Assembly: GCA_021847245.1 (NCBI GenBank)
Contig: JAJZUC010000012.1
Span: 1-51,768 of the forward strand
Direction: 5' to 3'
DNA length: 51,768 nt
From: Deltaproteobacteria bacterium
GTDB lineage: Bacteria > Desulfobacterota > Desulfuromonadia > Geobacterales > Geobacteraceae
Shown here: piece by piece, positions 42,247 through 51,768 of the stretch
Layout: each line of letters opens with the position of its first letter
Numbering within the stretch: position 1 is the first letter of the stretch
The notes under the pieces: model-generated
Database searches by the model: none
The model's input: only the letters and a program-made list of their open reading frames with translations
What the model was told of the DNA's origin: nothing
Position numbers and translations under genes: made by a program

Positions 42247-44541
42247 ATGAAGAGTTTCAGGAACTCGATTCCCCTTTCCGTATCCGCCGTCATCGCGGCC
42301 CTCGTCCTGGCGACGTGGCATTTCGTCATCCGGCTCGACGGCGAGGCGCATCGCCAGGCGACAGTCGAGCAGATGCGCATCGAGGTGATTGCCGCGGCGA
42401 CCCTCATCGCCATCATCTTCGCCCTGGCTGCCGGAGTGTTCCTCGCCCTCCGACGCCGCACCGTCCGGGAGGGGGAGCAGCGGATCATGACGCTCATCGC
42501 CGGCGAGGCCCCGCTGGCGGAGGTGCTGGAACGGATCTGCCTCACCATCGAGGGGCAGAGCGACGGCGGGCTCTGCTCGGTCCTCCTGGCCGATGCGGAC
42601 GGATCGCACCTGCGGCACGGGGCGGCGCCGAGCCTCCCCTGCGACTACAACCGGGTCATCGACGGCACGAGGATCGGGCCCGCCATCGGCTCCTGCGGCA
42701 CGGCGGCCCACGAGCGCCGGCAGGTGATCGTGGCCGACATCGCCACCGATCCCCTCTGGGCCAAGTACCGCAGGCTCCCCCTCGCCCACGGGCTGCGGGC
42801 GTGCTGGTCGTCGCCGATCTTCGCCAGCACCGGCGAGCTCCTCGGAACCTTCGCCATTTACTACCGCTGCGTCCGCCGCCCCACCGACGACGAGCTGCGG
42901 CAGATCGAGCGGGCGACGAGCCTGGCGAGCATCGCCATCGAGCGGGCCCGGGGACGGGAGGCGCTCGAAGCGCACCTTCGCTCCCTCAAGGCGCTGCAGC
43001 GGCAGCAGCAGGCGATCCTCGACAACATCCCCGACCTCGTCTGGCTCAAGGATACCGAGAGCCGCTTCATCGCCGTCAACGAGGCCTTCGCCCGCTCCTG
43101 CGGCTCGACCCCCGCGGCGCTCGTGGGAAAGAACGACCTGGACGTCTGGCCCCGGGATCTGGCGGAGCTCTACCGGCAGGACGATCGGCTGGTGATGGCG
43201 CTGCGGCAGCGGAAATGGATCGAAGAGGCACTGGAAGCGGCGTCGGGGGAACGGCGCTGGATCGAGACCATCAAGACCCCGGTCATCGACGAGGGGGGCA
43301 ATGTGGTCGGCACCACCGGCATCGCCCGGGATATCCATGGGCGCAAGCGGACCGAGGAGGCCCTCCGGGAGAGCGAGGAGCGCTTCCGCGGGCTCTTCGA
43401 GCAGAATGAGGACGCCATCGTCCTGCTGCGACGCGAAAGCTTCAAGGTGCTTGACGCAAACCCGGCGGCGGAGCGGCTCTTCGGCTGCTCCCGCGACGAG
43501 CTCGGTCGGCAGAGCCCCTGGAGTTTTTTTTCCCCCGAGGCTTACGCCACCTTCATCCGGGCGGTTCCCTCCCGGGGGGATAACGCCCCCTTCTATCTGG
43601 ACCGCCTCGGGACCGCCCGCAAGAGCGGCGAGGCGATCATCGTCTCCATCTGGGGCAAGATCATCCGGCTCCGCGACGAAGAGGTCATCTACTGCTCCAT
43701 CCGCAACATCACCGACCGGGTCCGGCTGGAGGAGGAGTCCCGCAGCATCCAGGCCCGGCTGATCCACGCCAACAAGATGGCTTCCCTCGGCATCCTCGTC
43801 TCCGGCATCGCCCACGAGATCAACAACCCCAACACCTTCATCCAGGGAAACGCCGGCATTCTCGAAAGGATCTGGCTCGACGTCCTGCCGATCCTGGAGC
43901 GGCACCGCCAGTCGACGGGCAACTTGAGCCTCGGTGGCCTTCCCGCCGACGAGGTGGAGCGGATCGTCCCCCGCCTCCTCCTGGGTCTCAGGGAGGGATC
44001 GCGCCGGATCAGCGCCATCGTCGGCAACCTCAAGAATTTCGCCCGGGAGGACAGGGCCGCCGGCCACGCCCCCATCGACGTCAACAAGATCATCCGCGAT
44101 GCGGCCCTGATCCTGAGCCACCACATCCACCGCCACACCGACGCCTTCCAGCTCCGGCTCGACGACATCCTCCCCCCCGCCTTGGGCAAGGCGCAGCAGG
44201 TGGAGCAGGTGGTGATCAACCTGATCATGAACGGGCTCCAGGCCCTCCCCGGCAAGGAGGCGGGGCTCACCGTCGCCACCCGGGTCGACCGGGCCGCCGC
44301 CGCCGTCGTCATCACCGTCCGGGACGAGGGGGAAGGGATGAGCGGCGAGGTCATGGCGCGGCTCACGGAGCCGTTTTTCTCCACCAGGCTCGAACGGGGA
44401 GGGACGGGGCTCGGGCTCTCCATCTGCGCCTCCATCGTGCAGGAGCACGACGGGACGCTCCGGTTCGAGTCGGCCCCCGGCGCCGGGACCACCGCCACGG
44501 TGACCCTGCCGCTGGCGCCGCCGGGAGTACCCGCCGGGTAA
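42247..44541 (+). CDS. Membrane-bound GAF-PAS sensor histidine kinase
   Basis: 764 aa from the ATG at 42247. Two membrane helices (about 10-27 and 47-68) enclose only about 20 residues, so sensing is probably in the cytoplasm. A GAF domain (85-235; I-G-S-C-G-T-A-A-H and S-P-I-F-A-S), two PAS domains (about 260-380 and 390-500; W-L-K-D-T-E-S-R-F-I-A-V-N-E-A and V-L-D-A-N-P-A-A-E-R-L-F-G), phospho-acceptor His523 in G-I-A-H-E-I-N-N-P, and HATPase with N-L-I-M-N-G-L-Q-A-L and G-T-G-L-G-L-S-I. The S-C-G-T-A-A motif is common in GAF domains of such kinases. The ribosome site is weak. No regulator is adjacent. Confidence 0.93.
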   Translation: MKSFRNSIPLSVSAVIAALVLATWHFVIRLDGEAHRQATVEQMRIEVIAAATLIAIIFALAAGVFLALRRRTVREGEQRIMTLIAGEAPLAEVLERICLTIEGQSDGGLCSVLLADADGSHLRHGAAPSLPCDYNRVIDGTRIGPAIGSCGTAAHERRQVIVADIATDPLWAKYRRLPLAHGLRACWSSPIFASTGELLGTFAIYYRCVRRPTDDELRQIERATSLASIAIERARGREALEAHLRSLKALQRQQQAILDNIPDLVWLKDTESRFIAVNEAFARSCGSTPAALVGKNDLDVWPRDLAELYRQDDRLVMALRQRKWIEEALEAASGERRWIETIKTPVIDEGGNVVGTTGIARDIHGRKRTEEALRESEERFRGLFEQNEDAIVLLRRESFKVLDANPAAERLFGCSRDELGRQSPWSFFSPEAYATFIRAVPSRGDNAPFYLDRLGTARKSGEAIIVSIWGKIIRLRDEEVIYCSIRNITDRVRLEEESRSIQARLIHANKMASLGILVSGIAHEINNPNTFIQGNAGILERIWLDVLPILERHRQSTGNLSLGGLPADEVERIVPRLLLGLREGSRRISAIVGNLKNFAREDRAAGHAPIDVNKIIRDAALILSHHIHRHTDAFQLRLDDILPPALGKAQQVEQVVINLIMNGLQALPGKEAGLTVATRVDRAAAAVVITVRDEGEGMSGEVMARLTEPFFSTRLERGGTGLGLSICASIVQEHDGTLRFESAPGAGTTATVTLPLAPPGVPAG

Positions 44542-44881
44542 ACGCCCTATCCTTGCCGCCGCTGCGAAAGCCCCCATTTTCCCCCTCACCCCTCCCCCTC
44601 TCTCCCCTTCCCCGCCGGCCCCTCCGCGACCGGTGCGACAAAACGCGCACCCCGGACTACGGTTGCATCCCGCGTGCACCGGCCCCCCGCGGGCTTTCGG
44701 CGCCTGCGCCCCCCCGCGGGAGCAACTTTCGTCGCACCCCTCTCCGCGCCCCTCGTCTGCAACACTCTGTAATCATTGGAATTATATTGTAAACGGCCTG
44801 GCACTTCCGATGCTAACGGGAAAGAAGGCGGGGCGCAGCGTCGGCCCGCACAGACTACAATGCTGAGGAGGGACCGAAACC
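44542..44881 (+). other. Intergenic region before the second che cluster
   Basis: 340 bases; the first 200 are C-rich without a gene, the last 100 hold an AT-rich stretch and the sigma-54 promoter candidate at 44799-44813, followed by a 65-base leader and GAGGAGGG ribosome site. Confidence 0.6.
44799..44813 (+). promoter_or_regulatory. Sigma-54 promoter of the second che cluster
   Basis: TGGCAC (44799-44804), five bases, ATGC (44810-44813). The consensus is TGGCAC-N5-TTGC; one mismatch, and the GG-to-GC spacing of ten bases is exact. Confidence 0.7.
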
Positions 44882-45217
44882 ATGTCCGAACATGTCGACA
44901 CCACCGCGCGAATCACCCTCGACGGCGATTGGTCGATCGGCTGCGTTACCGAACGGCTGAACGAACTGATCGCCCACCTGGGATCGCTCCTCGCCGGCAG
45001 GGGCGCAGCGGCCCCCCCGCCGAAGCCCGAGATCTGCGTGCGCAACGTGGAAACCATCGACGCCAGCGGTTGCCAGCTTCTCGCCGTCTTTGTCCGGCAT
45101 CTGCGCCGCCACGGCTTCGCTCCGGCGATCGTCAATCCGCCGGAGCATTTCCGGTCGTGCGTCTCCCTCCTCGGCTTTGACGACGAGCTGGAAGGAACCG
45201 GAGGGGCGGGGAAATGA
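44882..45217 (+). CDS. STAS-domain protein heading the second che cluster
   Basis: 111 aa. I-T-L-D-G-D-W-S-I near the start and V-E-T-I-D-A-S-G-C-Q-L-L-A-V-F-V-R-H-L in the middle are typical of STAS domains of the anti-anti-sigma type; the Ser of D-A-S-G is the position phosphorylated in SpoIIAA relatives. A Pro/Ala insert lies between. ATG at 44882 has GAGGAGGG. It overlaps cheA by four bases (ATGA), so the two are translated together and it probably modulates this CheA pathway (inference). Confidence 0.88.
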   Translation: MSEHVDTTARITLDGDWSIGCVTERLNELIAHLGSLLAGRGAAAPPPKPEICVRNVETIDASGCQLLAVFVRHLRRHGFAPAIVNPPEHFRSCVSLLGFDDELEGTGGAGK

Positions 45218-47238
45218 CCGCCGTCAGCGGCGAAACGCCGACGATCGACATCAGCTCCTTCGGTCTGGTCTTCTTCGAGGAGTGCGCCGAGCACCTGGCC
45301 GAGATGGAGCGCCTCCTCCTCGCCATCGATCCCGGCGCCCCCGACCCGGAGGAGCTGAACGCCATCTTCCGCGCCGCCCACTCCATCAAGGGGGGAGGGG
45401 GAATCTTCGGCTTCGGCGACATGACCGTGGTGACCCACGAGCTCGAATCGGTCCTCGACCTGGTGCGCGGCGGCGAGCTGGGGCTCACCCGCCCCATGGT
45501 CGATCTCTTCCTGCAGGCCGCCGACGTGATCGCCATGCAGCTCGCCGGGCACCGCGACGGGGCGCCGGTGGAGCGGGATGCCATCGAGCGGGTCTGCGGC
45601 GCGCTCCGGGGGCTCCTCGCCGGGACGGCGGCCCATGCCGCGCCCTCCGTCGCCCCCCTCCCCGACGGCCCACCTGCCGCCGAAGCAAGGCGCTACCGGA
45701 TCGGCTTCACCCCTGCGCCGGACATCTTCTGCCGGGGGATCCGGATCGAAAACCTCTTCGACGAGCTGGCCGGCCTGGGGGGGCTCACCGTCAGGGGCGA
45801 GGTCGCCGGGGCGCCGCAACTCCCCCACCTGAATCCCGAGCTCTGCCACTGCCGCTGGGAGCTGGAGCTGGAGACCACGGCCCCGGAGGCGGAGATCCGC
45901 GACATCTTCGAGTTCGTGGCCGACGACAGCGACCTCGCCATCACCGCCGTCGACGCGCCAACCGCCGCGCCGGCGGCGGGCGGCGAGGAGCCCGCCCCCC
46001 GGCAGGGAGCCGCGCCGGCGCCGGAGAACCGCGGGGGGCGGGAGCAGGCCGAAGGGTCGATCCGGGTCGGGGTCGGGAAGGTGGACCAGATCATCAACCA
46101 GGTGGGGGAGCTGGTCATCACCCAGGCGATGCTCGCCCAGCTCGGGGCGGTCCTCGATCCGGTGCTCTTCGCCGATCTCCACCGGGGGCTCCAGCAGCTC
46201 TCCCGCAACACCCGGGACCTGCAGGAGAGCGTCATGTCGATGCGGCTTGTGCCGATCAGCCTCGTCTTCAGCCGCTTTCCCCGGCTGGTGCGGGACCTGG
46301 CCGCCAAGCTCGGCAAGGAGGTGGAGCTGCGGCTGGTGGGGGAGACGACCGAGCTCGACAAGGGGCTGGTGGAGAAGCTGGCCGACCCCCTCACCCATCT
46401 GGTGCGAAACGCCCTCGACCATGCCATCGAGCCCCCTGCCGCGCGGCTCGCGGCCGGCAAGCCCGCCGCCGGGACGGTGACGCTGCGGGCCTCCCAGATC
46501 GGCGGCAAGATCGTGGTCGACGTCATGGACGACGGGGCGGGGCTCCAGCGGGAGAAGATCCTGAAGAAGGCGGCGGAGCGGGGGCTCGCCGTGGGCGATC
46601 AGCTAAGCGACGACGAGGTCTGGCAGCTCATCTTCGCCCCCGGCTTCTCCACCGCCGAGACGGTAACCGACGTCTCCGGCCGGGGGGTCGGGATGGATGT
46701 GGTGCTGCGCAACGTCCAGGCCCTCGGGGGGCGGGTCGCCATAGCCAGCGAGACCGGGAAGGGGACCCGCATCACCCTGAGCCTCCCCCTCACCCTGGCG
46801 ATCCTGGACGGCCTGGCGGTGGCGGTGGGAGCGGAGAAGTTCATCATCCCGATCAACGCCATCGTCGAGTCGCTCCAGCCCCAGGCCGGCGACATCCGGA
46901 CCGTGAACGGCACCGGCCGCGTCCTCCAGATGCGGGGGGAGTACCTGCCGCTCATCCCCCTCCACGCGCTCTTCGCCATCGGCGGCGCCGCGGAGCGCCC
47001 CGAAGCGGGGGTCCTGGTGGTGGTGGACTCCGAGGGGGACCGGGTGGTCCTGCAGGTGGACGCCCTGGTGGACGAGCAGCAGGTGGTGATCAAGAGCCTG
47101 GAGGAGAACTACCGCAAGGTCCCGGGGTCGGCCGGGGCGACCATCATGGGGGACGGCCGGGTGGCGCTGATCCTCGACGTGGGAGAAATCACCTCGCTGT
47201 GGCGGGGAAAGAGCAGGGAACGGGCCGCGCGAGCGTAG
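45214..47238 (+). CDS. cheA: Chemotaxis histidine kinase CheA (cluster 2)
   Basis: 674 aa. Hpt (10-125) with His56 in A-A-H-S-I-K-G-G-G-G-I-F; a second alpha/beta domain (about 160-250; R-I-G-F-T-P-A-P-D-I-F-C-R-G, C-H-C-R-W-E-L-E-L-E) found in one subgroup of CheA; P3 with V-D-Q-I-I-N-Q-V-G-E-L; HATPase with H-L-V-R-N-A-L-D-H-A-I-E, D-D-G-A-G-L and G-R-G-V-G-M-D-V-V; C-terminal CheW-like domain. It differs clearly from the cluster 1 CheA, so the clusters are separate pathways rather than a recent duplication. No receiver domain. Confidence 0.96.
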   Translation: MTAVSGETPTIDISSFGLVFFEECAEHLAEMERLLLAIDPGAPDPEELNAIFRAAHSIKGGGGIFGFGDMTVVTHELESVLDLVRGGELGLTRPMVDLFLQAADVIAMQLAGHRDGAPVERDAIERVCGALRGLLAGTAAHAAPSVAPLPDGPPAAEARRYRIGFTPAPDIFCRGIRIENLFDELAGLGGLTVRGEVAGAPQLPHLNPELCHCRWELELETTAPEAEIRDIFEFVADDSDLAITAVDAPTAAPAAGGEEPAPRQGAAPAPENRGGREQAEGSIRVGVGKVDQIINQVGELVITQAMLAQLGAVLDPVLFADLHRGLQQLSRNTRDLQESVMSMRLVPISLVFSRFPRLVRDLAAKLGKEVELRLVGETTELDKGLVEKLADPLTHLVRNALDHAIEPPAARLAAGKPAAGTVTLRASQIGGKIVVDVMDDGAGLQREKILKKAAERGLAVGDQLSDDEVWQLIFAPGFSTAETVTDVSGRGVGMDVVLRNVQALGGRVAIASETGKGTRITLSLPLTLAILDGLAVAVGAEKFIIPINAIVESLQPQAGDIRTVNGTGRVLQMRGEYLPLIPLHALFAIGGAAERPEAGVLVVVDSEGDRVVLQVDALVDEQQVVIKSLEENYRKVPGSAGATIMGDGRVALILDVGEITSLWRGKSRERAARA

Positions 47239-47271
47239 CCCGCGTTACCTTCGAAGCCAAGGGGGAAGCAT

Positions 47272-47751
47272 ATGGAGCAGGGAACAGTAACGGCGGCGAG
47301 CGGGACAAGGGAGTACCTCACCTTCACCCTCGGCAGCGAGGAGTACGGGATGGACATCCTCAAGGTCCAGGAGATCCGCGGCTATGACGCGGTGACCCGG
47401 ATCGCCAACACCCCCGACTTCATCAAGGGGGTCATCAATCTGCGGGGGGTGATCGTCCCGATCGTCGACATGCGGATCAAGTTCAGCGTCGGCACCGTGG
47501 AGTACGGCCCGTTCACCGTGGTCATCATCATCAACGTCCTCGGTCGGGTGGTGGGGATGGTGGTAGACGGCGTCTCCGACGTGGCGGCCCTGGCGCCGGA
47601 ACAGATCAGGCCCGCCCCGGAGCTCTCGTCGAGCCTCGATACCCGCTATCTGGCAGGGCTGGCCACCGTCGAGGAGCGGATGCTGATCCTCGTCGACATC
47701 GAGGCCCTCATGGGGAGCGCGGAGATGCAGCTCGTGGACCTGGCGGCCTGA
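47272..47751 (+). CDS. cheW: Chemotaxis coupling protein CheW (cluster 2)
   Basis: 159 aa. [49 protein letters not shown]. The pattern I-R-G-Y is that of CheW proteins working with classical receptor arrays. It sits between cheA and the receptor gene. Confidence 0.95.
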   Translation: MEQGTVTAASGTREYLTFTLGSEEYGMDILKVQEIRGYDAVTRIANTPDFIKGVINLRGVIVPIVDMRIKFSVGTVEYGPFTVVIIINVLGRVVGMVVDGVSDVAALAPEQIRPAPELSSSLDTRYLAGLATVEERMLILVDIEALMGSAEMQLVDLAA

Positions 47752-47792
47752 GGGGCCGCCTCAACGACATTACGCGGAGAAAGGTGATACCG

Positions 47793-49544
47793 ATGAAATT
47801 CAAGCACTTCAAAGACTGGACGATCCTGACGAAGATAATCAGCATCTCGGTGGCGACCATCGTCGTCCTCATCGCCGGAATCCTCTTCTACCTCCTCCCG
47901 CTGGTGGAGCAGAAGCTCATGGCCGAGAAGAAGCAGACCGTCCAAAGCGCCGTCGACACCGTCGTCACCCTCGTGGACGGCTACCTGGCGCGGGTGAAGA
48001 GCGGCGAGCTGACCGAGGCCGAGGCCCGGAAGCGGGCCATCGACAACATCCGCCATCTTCGCTACCAGGGCAACGAGTACTTCTGGATCAACACCGTGGA
48101 GCCGGTGATGGTGATGCACCCGATCAAGCCGGAGCTCGACGGGAAGAAGCTGGACGACATCAAGGACCCCGACGGGAAGCAGATCTTCGTGGAGATGGCG
48201 AAGGTCGCCAGGGAGAAGGGAGAGGGTGACGTGGCGTACCAGTGGGCGAAGCCGGGAGCCACGGCGCCGAGCCCCAAGATCTCCCATGTCCAGCTGGTCA
48301 AGGAGTGGGGGTGGGTCATCGGGAGCGGCATCTACGTGGATGACGTCCAGAAGGAGCTCACCGCCCTGAGAATCAAGGTGATCGGCGCCACCCTCATCTT
48401 CGCACTCCTGATCTTCCTCTTCGCCTGGCTGGTGGCGAGCCGGATCCGCCGGGCCCTGGCCGAGGCGATCGCGGTCTCCGAGCAGATCGCCGCCGGCGAC
48501 CTCACCACCACCATCGAGGTGAAGAGCGCCGACGAAACCGGCAAGCTCCTCACCGCACTCTCCCACATGAACGAGAGCCTCTCCCACATCGTGGCCGAGG
48601 TCCGCGGCGGGGCCGATTCCATCGCCACCGCCACGGAGCAGATCTCGGCCGGCAACGTGAACCTCTCCCAGCGGACCGAGGAGCAGGCCTCGGCCCTGGA
48701 GGAGACCGCCTCCAGCATGGAGGAACTCACCTCCACCGTGAAGCAGAACGCCGACAACGCCCAGCAGGCCAACCAGCTGGCGGTCACCGCCAGCGACGTG
48801 GCGGTGAAGGGGGGAGAGGTGATCGGCAAGGTGGTGACCACCATGGAGGGGATCACCGCCAGCTCCCGCAAGATCGCCGACATCATCACCGTCATCGACG
48901 GGATCGCCTTCCAGACCAACATCCTCGCCCTCAACGCGGCAGTGGAGGCGGCCCGGGCCGGCGAGCAGGGGCGCGGCTTCGCCGTGGTGGCGGGCGAGGT
49001 GCGAAGCCTCGCCCAGCGCAGCGCCGCCGCGGCCAAGGAGATCAAGGCCCTCATCGAGGATTCGGTCGGCAAGGTGGAGGATGGCAGCCGCCTCGTGACC
49101 GAGGCGGGGAGCACCATGCAGGAGATTGTGACCAGCATCAAGCGGGTCACCGACATCATGGCGGAGATCTCCGCCGCCTCCCTGGAGCAGTCGAGCGGCA
49201 TCGAGCAGGTGAACACCGCCATCACCCAGATGGACGACGTGACCCAGCAGAACGCGGCCCTGGTGGAAGAGGCGGCCGCCGCGGCCGAGTCGCTGGCGGA
49301 ACAGGCGGGCGCCATGGTGGAGATGGTGAGCCGGTTCAAGCTCGACGAGGCGCTCCAGAACGCCAGGAAGCCGGCCCGCAAGACAGCCGCAGCGGCTGCG
49401 GCGCCGAAAGCGGCAAAGCCGGTAAAGCAGCTCCCGAAGCCGAAGGCCGCCGCCAACGGCTACCACAAGCCCGAGCAGGCAGCCGAGGAGGCCCCGCTTT
49501 CGAAGGCGGTGGGATACGACGATGACGACTGGAAGGAGTTTTGA
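47793..49544 (+). CDS. Methyl-accepting chemotaxis protein with Cache sensor
   Basis: 583 aa from the ATG at 47793 (AAAGG upstream). Membrane helix 14-36, a periplasmic single-Cache domain (about 40-190; [24 protein letters not shown]), membrane helix 196-217, HAMP (about 218-270), and the signalling domain with the tip [22 protein letters not shown]. After an Ala/Lys/Pro-rich flexible linker it ends [13 protein letters not shown] fits the pentapeptide that tethers CheR/CheB to receptors (NWETF in E. coli). The ligand is unknown; this Cache subtype often binds small carboxylates. Confidence 0.95.
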   Translation: MKFKHFKDWTILTKIISISVATIVVLIAGILFYLLPLVEQKLMAEKKQTVQSAVDTVVTLVDGYLARVKSGELTEAEARKRAIDNIRHLRYQGNEYFWINTVEPVMVMHPIKPELDGKKLDDIKDPDGKQIFVEMAKVAREKGEGDVAYQWAKPGATAPSPKISHVQLVKEWGWVIGSGIYVDDVQKELTALRIKVIGATLIFALLIFLFAWLVASRIRRALAEAIAVSEQIAAGDLTTTIEVKSADETGKLLTALSHMNESLSHIVAEVRGGADSIATATEQISAGNVNLSQRTEEQASALEETASSMEELTSTVKQNADNAQQANQLAVTASDVAVKGGEVIGKVVTTMEGITASSRKIADIITVIDGIAFQTNILALNAAVEAARAGEQGRGFAVVAGEVRSLAQRSAAAAKEIKALIEDSVGKVEDGSRLVTEAGSTMQEIVTSIKRVTDIMAEISAASLEQSSGIEQVNTAITQMDDVTQQNAALVEEAAAAAESLAEQAGAMVEMVSRFKLDEALQNARKPARKTAAAAAAPKAAKPVKQLPKPKAAANGYHKPEQAAEEAPLSKAVGYDDDDWKEF

Positions 49545-49597
49545 AGCAGGGGCGGGGACTAGGGACTGGCGAAGGGGGCTTTAGCCAGGGGTTGCCG

Positions 49598-50491
49598 ATG
49601 ACGATGGGGATGATCAACCGCATATTTTCCGTGGAGAGCGCCGCCGGCCTCCACCAGTTCCGCTACACCGCCGCCGACTTCGAGCGGATCCGGGGGCTGA
49701 TCTACCGCTGCGCCGGCATCTCCCTCAACCCCCACAAGCAGCACATGGTTTACAGCCGCCTCGCCCGGCGGCTGCGGGCGAAGGGGATCGCCTCCTTCGC
49801 CGCCTACATCGACCTGGTGGAGCGGGAGGAGGAGGGGGAGCGGGAGGAGTTCATCAACGCCCTCACCACCAACCTGACCGCCTTCTTCCGCGAGCCACAC
49901 CACTTCCCGATCCTCGTCCGGCACCTGGAGGAGCTCCTCCCCTTCCGCCGCCCCCTCACCATCTGGAGCAGCGCGGCCTCGTCGGGGGAGGAGCCGTACT
50001 CCCTCGCCATGACGGTGGTGGAGCAGTTCGGCAGCTTCACCCCGCCGGTGCGGATCTACGCCACCGACATCGACACCGGCGCCCTGGAGCGGGCGCGGCG
50101 GGGGATCTACCCCGCGGAGCGGGTGAAGGAGCTCTCCCCGGCCCGGATGAAGCGCTTCTTCCTGCGGGGGGAGGGGAAGAATGCGGGGTGCGTCCGGGTG
50201 AAGCCCGAACTGCAGCGGCTTGTCACCTTCGGACGGCTGAACCTCCTGGAGGCGCGCTGGCCGATCACCGAGCGGTTCGACGCCATCTTCTGCCGCAACG
50301 TGATGATCTACTTCGACAAGGAGACCCAGTACCAGGTCCTGAAGCGCTTTCTTCCGCGGCTCCAGCCGGAGGGGCTCCTCTTCGCCGGCCACTCCGAGAG
50401 CTTCCACCACGCCGGCGACCTGTTCCGGCTCTGCGGCAAGACGGTCTACGCGCCGGTCTCCCCGCGAGGGACGCCATCCATTGGAGATTAA
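49598..50491 (+). CDS. cheR: Chemoreceptor methyltransferase CheR (cluster 2)
   Basis: 297 aa with the ATG at 49598; in-frame ATGs at 49604 and 49610 and a TTG at 49541 are alternatives. [49 protein letters not shown] (SAM), Y-A-T-D-I-D-T and C-R-N-V-M-I-Y-F-D are all present. Acts on the receptor encoded just upstream. Confidence 0.95.
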   Translation: MTMGMINRIFSVESAAGLHQFRYTAADFERIRGLIYRCAGISLNPHKQHMVYSRLARRLRAKGIASFAAYIDLVEREEEGEREEFINALTTNLTAFFREPHHFPILVRHLEELLPFRRPLTIWSSAASSGEEPYSLAMTVVEQFGSFTPPVRIYATDIDTGALERARRGIYPAERVKELSPARMKRFFLRGEGKNAGCVRVKPELQRLVTFGRLNLLEARWPITERFDAIFCRNVMIYFDKETQYQVLKRFLPRLQPEGLLFAGHSESFHHAGDLFRLCGKTVYAPVSPRGTPSIGD

Positions 50492-50493
50492 CC

Positions 50494-51582
50494 ATGGCCA
50501 TCAAGGTTCTCGTCGTCGACGATTCGGCGCTCATCCGCAGCCTCCTGACGGAGATCATCAACAGCCAGCCCGACATGGAGGTGGTGGGCGTCGCCGCCGA
50601 CCCCCTCATCGCCCGGGATAAGATCAAGGCCCTCAACCCCGACGTCCTCACCCTCGACGTGGAGATGCCGCGGATGGACGGGCTGGTCTTCCTGGAAAAG
50701 CTGATGCGCCTTCGCCCGATGCCGGTGGTGATGATCTCGTCGCTGACGGAGAAGAGCTCCTACATCACCCTCCACGCCCTGGAGCTCGGGGCGGTGGACT
50801 ACATCACCAAGCCGAAGCTCGACATCCGCAACGGGATCATGGAATACGCCCGGGAGATCACCGACAAGATCCGCGTCGCCGCCCGGGCCCGCCTGAAGCG
50901 GCCGGAGCCGGCCCAGCTCCACCGCACCGTGGCGCCGAAGCAGAGCGCCGACGCGGTCCTGCCGGTCGCGCACCGCCGGTACGCCGGCACGGAGAAGGTG
51001 ATCGTCATCGGCGCCTCCACCGGTGGGACCGAGGCCCTGAAGGAGGTCCTGGGGGCCATGCCCGCCGACTCCCCCGGCATCCTCGTCACCCAGCACATGC
51101 CCGAGGCGTTCACCCGCACCTTTGCCAAGCGCCTCGACGGGCTCTGCCGCATCGGCGTGAAGGAGGCGGAGCACGGCGACCGGGTCCTCCCCGGTCACGC
51201 CTACATCGCCCCGGGAAACCGCCACCTCCTCCTCGCCCGCAGCGGCGCCAACTACGTCGCCGAACTCTCCGACGGCCCCCCCGTGAACCGCCATCGCCCC
51301 TCCGTGGATGTCCTCTTCCGCTCCGCCGCCAACGCCGCCGGCAGCAACGCCGCCGGCGTCATCCTGACCGGCATGGGGGACGACGGCGCCGACGGGATGG
51401 TGGAGATGCACCAGACCGGGGCGTTCACCATCGCCCAGGACGAGGCGAGCTGCGTCGTCTTCGGGATGCCGAAGGAGGCGATCGCCAGGGGGGGAGTCGA
51501 CACGGTGCTGCCGCTTCACGAGATCGGCCGCAACCTCGTGGGGTGGCTCTCCGCCCAGGGGGAAAAGGCCTTCCGGGTTTAG
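50494..51582 (+). CDS. cheB: Chemotaxis methylesterase CheB (cluster 2)
   Basis: 362 aa from the ATG at 50494 (TTGGAG upstream), two bases after cheR. Receiver with Asp55 in [11 protein letters not shown] and Lys in Y-I-T-K-P-K; methylesterase domain with Ser of G-A-S-T-G-G-T-E, His of T-Q-H-M-P-E-A-F-T and Asp of [15 protein letters not shown] is the common CheB form (cluster 1 has T-G-G-P-V). Last gene of the cluster within the window; no cheY or cheD is seen. Confidence 0.96.
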   Translation: MAIKVLVVDDSALIRSLLTEIINSQPDMEVVGVAADPLIARDKIKALNPDVLTLDVEMPRMDGLVFLEKLMRLRPMPVVMISSLTEKSSYITLHALELGAVDYITKPKLDIRNGIMEYAREITDKIRVAARARLKRPEPAQLHRTVAPKQSADAVLPVAHRRYAGTEKVIVIGASTGGTEALKEVLGAMPADSPGILVTQHMPEAFTRTFAKRLDGLCRIGVKEAEHGDRVLPGHAYIAPGNRHLLLARSGANYVAELSDGPPVNRHRPSVDVLFRSAANAAGSNAAGVILTGMGDDGADGMVEMHQTGAFTIAQDEASCVVFGMPKEAIARGGVDTVLPLHEIGRNLVGWLSAQGEKAFRV

Positions 51583-51651
51583 CCCCCTCCCCCCCACGGT
51601 GCCGGCCGCACCGTCCCCCCGTATTTTCCCCTCCCCCCTTACTCAACGCGA

Positions 51652-51679
51652 TTGACACAGTGCTGCAAGAAATGATAAT
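51652..51679 (+). promoter_or_regulatory. Sigma-70-like promoter at the window end
   Basis: TTGACA (51652-51657), 16-base spacer, GATAAT (51674-51679); drives something beyond the right edge. No gene is visible in 51583-51768. Confidence 0.5.
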
Positions 51680-51768
51680 AAAAAAATTTTTACATTAGAT
51701 GAGCCTAGGAAAGCCTCATCCCCAAAAGCTGTCCGTACGAGATCCGTCTCACCCCAACATCCCCACAA

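Noticed and set aside
42241-44679. 812-codon open frame on the minus strand over the membrane histidine kinase
   Set aside because: Antisense shadow of a gene with full kinase motifs; composition is not protein-like.

Overview
The window is high-GC, densely coded DNA that most closely resembles a Geobacter-type bacterium (Geobacterales, Desulfobacterota). The grounds are gene content and order: a split methylmalonyl-CoA mutase large subunit next to its epimerase, hisZ directly before purA, several outer-envelope proteins, sigma-54 regulation, and two complete but different chemosensory gene clusters close together. The species cannot be fixed from the sequence alone. Left part (1-12.9 kb): the end of a biotinyl-domain protein, a thymidylate-kinase-like protein with a degenerate P-loop, mcm large subunit and epimerase (propionate/methylmalonyl-CoA metabolism), a porin with a long structured leader, a small periplasmic protein, two paralogous FG-GAP-like envelope proteins separated by a damaged hepT/mntA toxin-antitoxin pair, then hisZ, purA, tRNA-Lys and tRNA-Glu. 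Island (12,706-19,791): a 7.1-kb integrative element inserted in the tRNA-Lys/tRNA-Glu locus and bounded by an exact 183-bp direct repeat. It carries a tyrosine integrase, a tiny ribbon-helix-helix regulator on a divergent and probably leaderless promoter, a GC-rich non-coding block full of inverted repeats, an AT-rich lipoprotein gene, small ORFs, a one-protein primase-polymerase/helicase and an unknown 134-aa protein. It has no capsid, tail, relaxase or partition gene, so it looks like a phage-satellite-like or integrative-plasmid-like replicon. This is the most unusual part of the window. Middle (20-25 kb): a fatty acid hydroxylase-family membrane protein, a CoA-disulfide-reductase/rhodanese fusion broken by two single-base frameshifts, a lytic transglycosylase and a sigma-54 response regulator. 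First chemosensory cluster (25.4-30.7 kb): cheW-cheA-cheR-HDOD protein-cheB, preceded by a sigma-28-like promoter. A small membrane protein, a CheR-like methyltransferase and a stand-alone fabH follow. 33-41 kb: a membrane protein, a HEAT-repeat protein, an HD-GYP protein and a second HEAT-repeat protein that appears to share its N-terminal domain with the HD-GYP protein, then radA, a dksA-family gene, a GAF histidine kinase and tRNA-Ala. 41-51.8 kb: an orphan PemK/MazF-like toxin, a membrane GAF-PAS histidine kinase, and the second chemosensory cluster (STAS-cheA-cheW-mcp-cheR-cheB) downstream of a sigma-54-type promoter. Its receptor ends in a CheR/CheB-tether-like pentapeptide. Overall the region combines core metabolism with dense signal transduction, and holds one recent mobile insertion whose ends can be read almost to the base.
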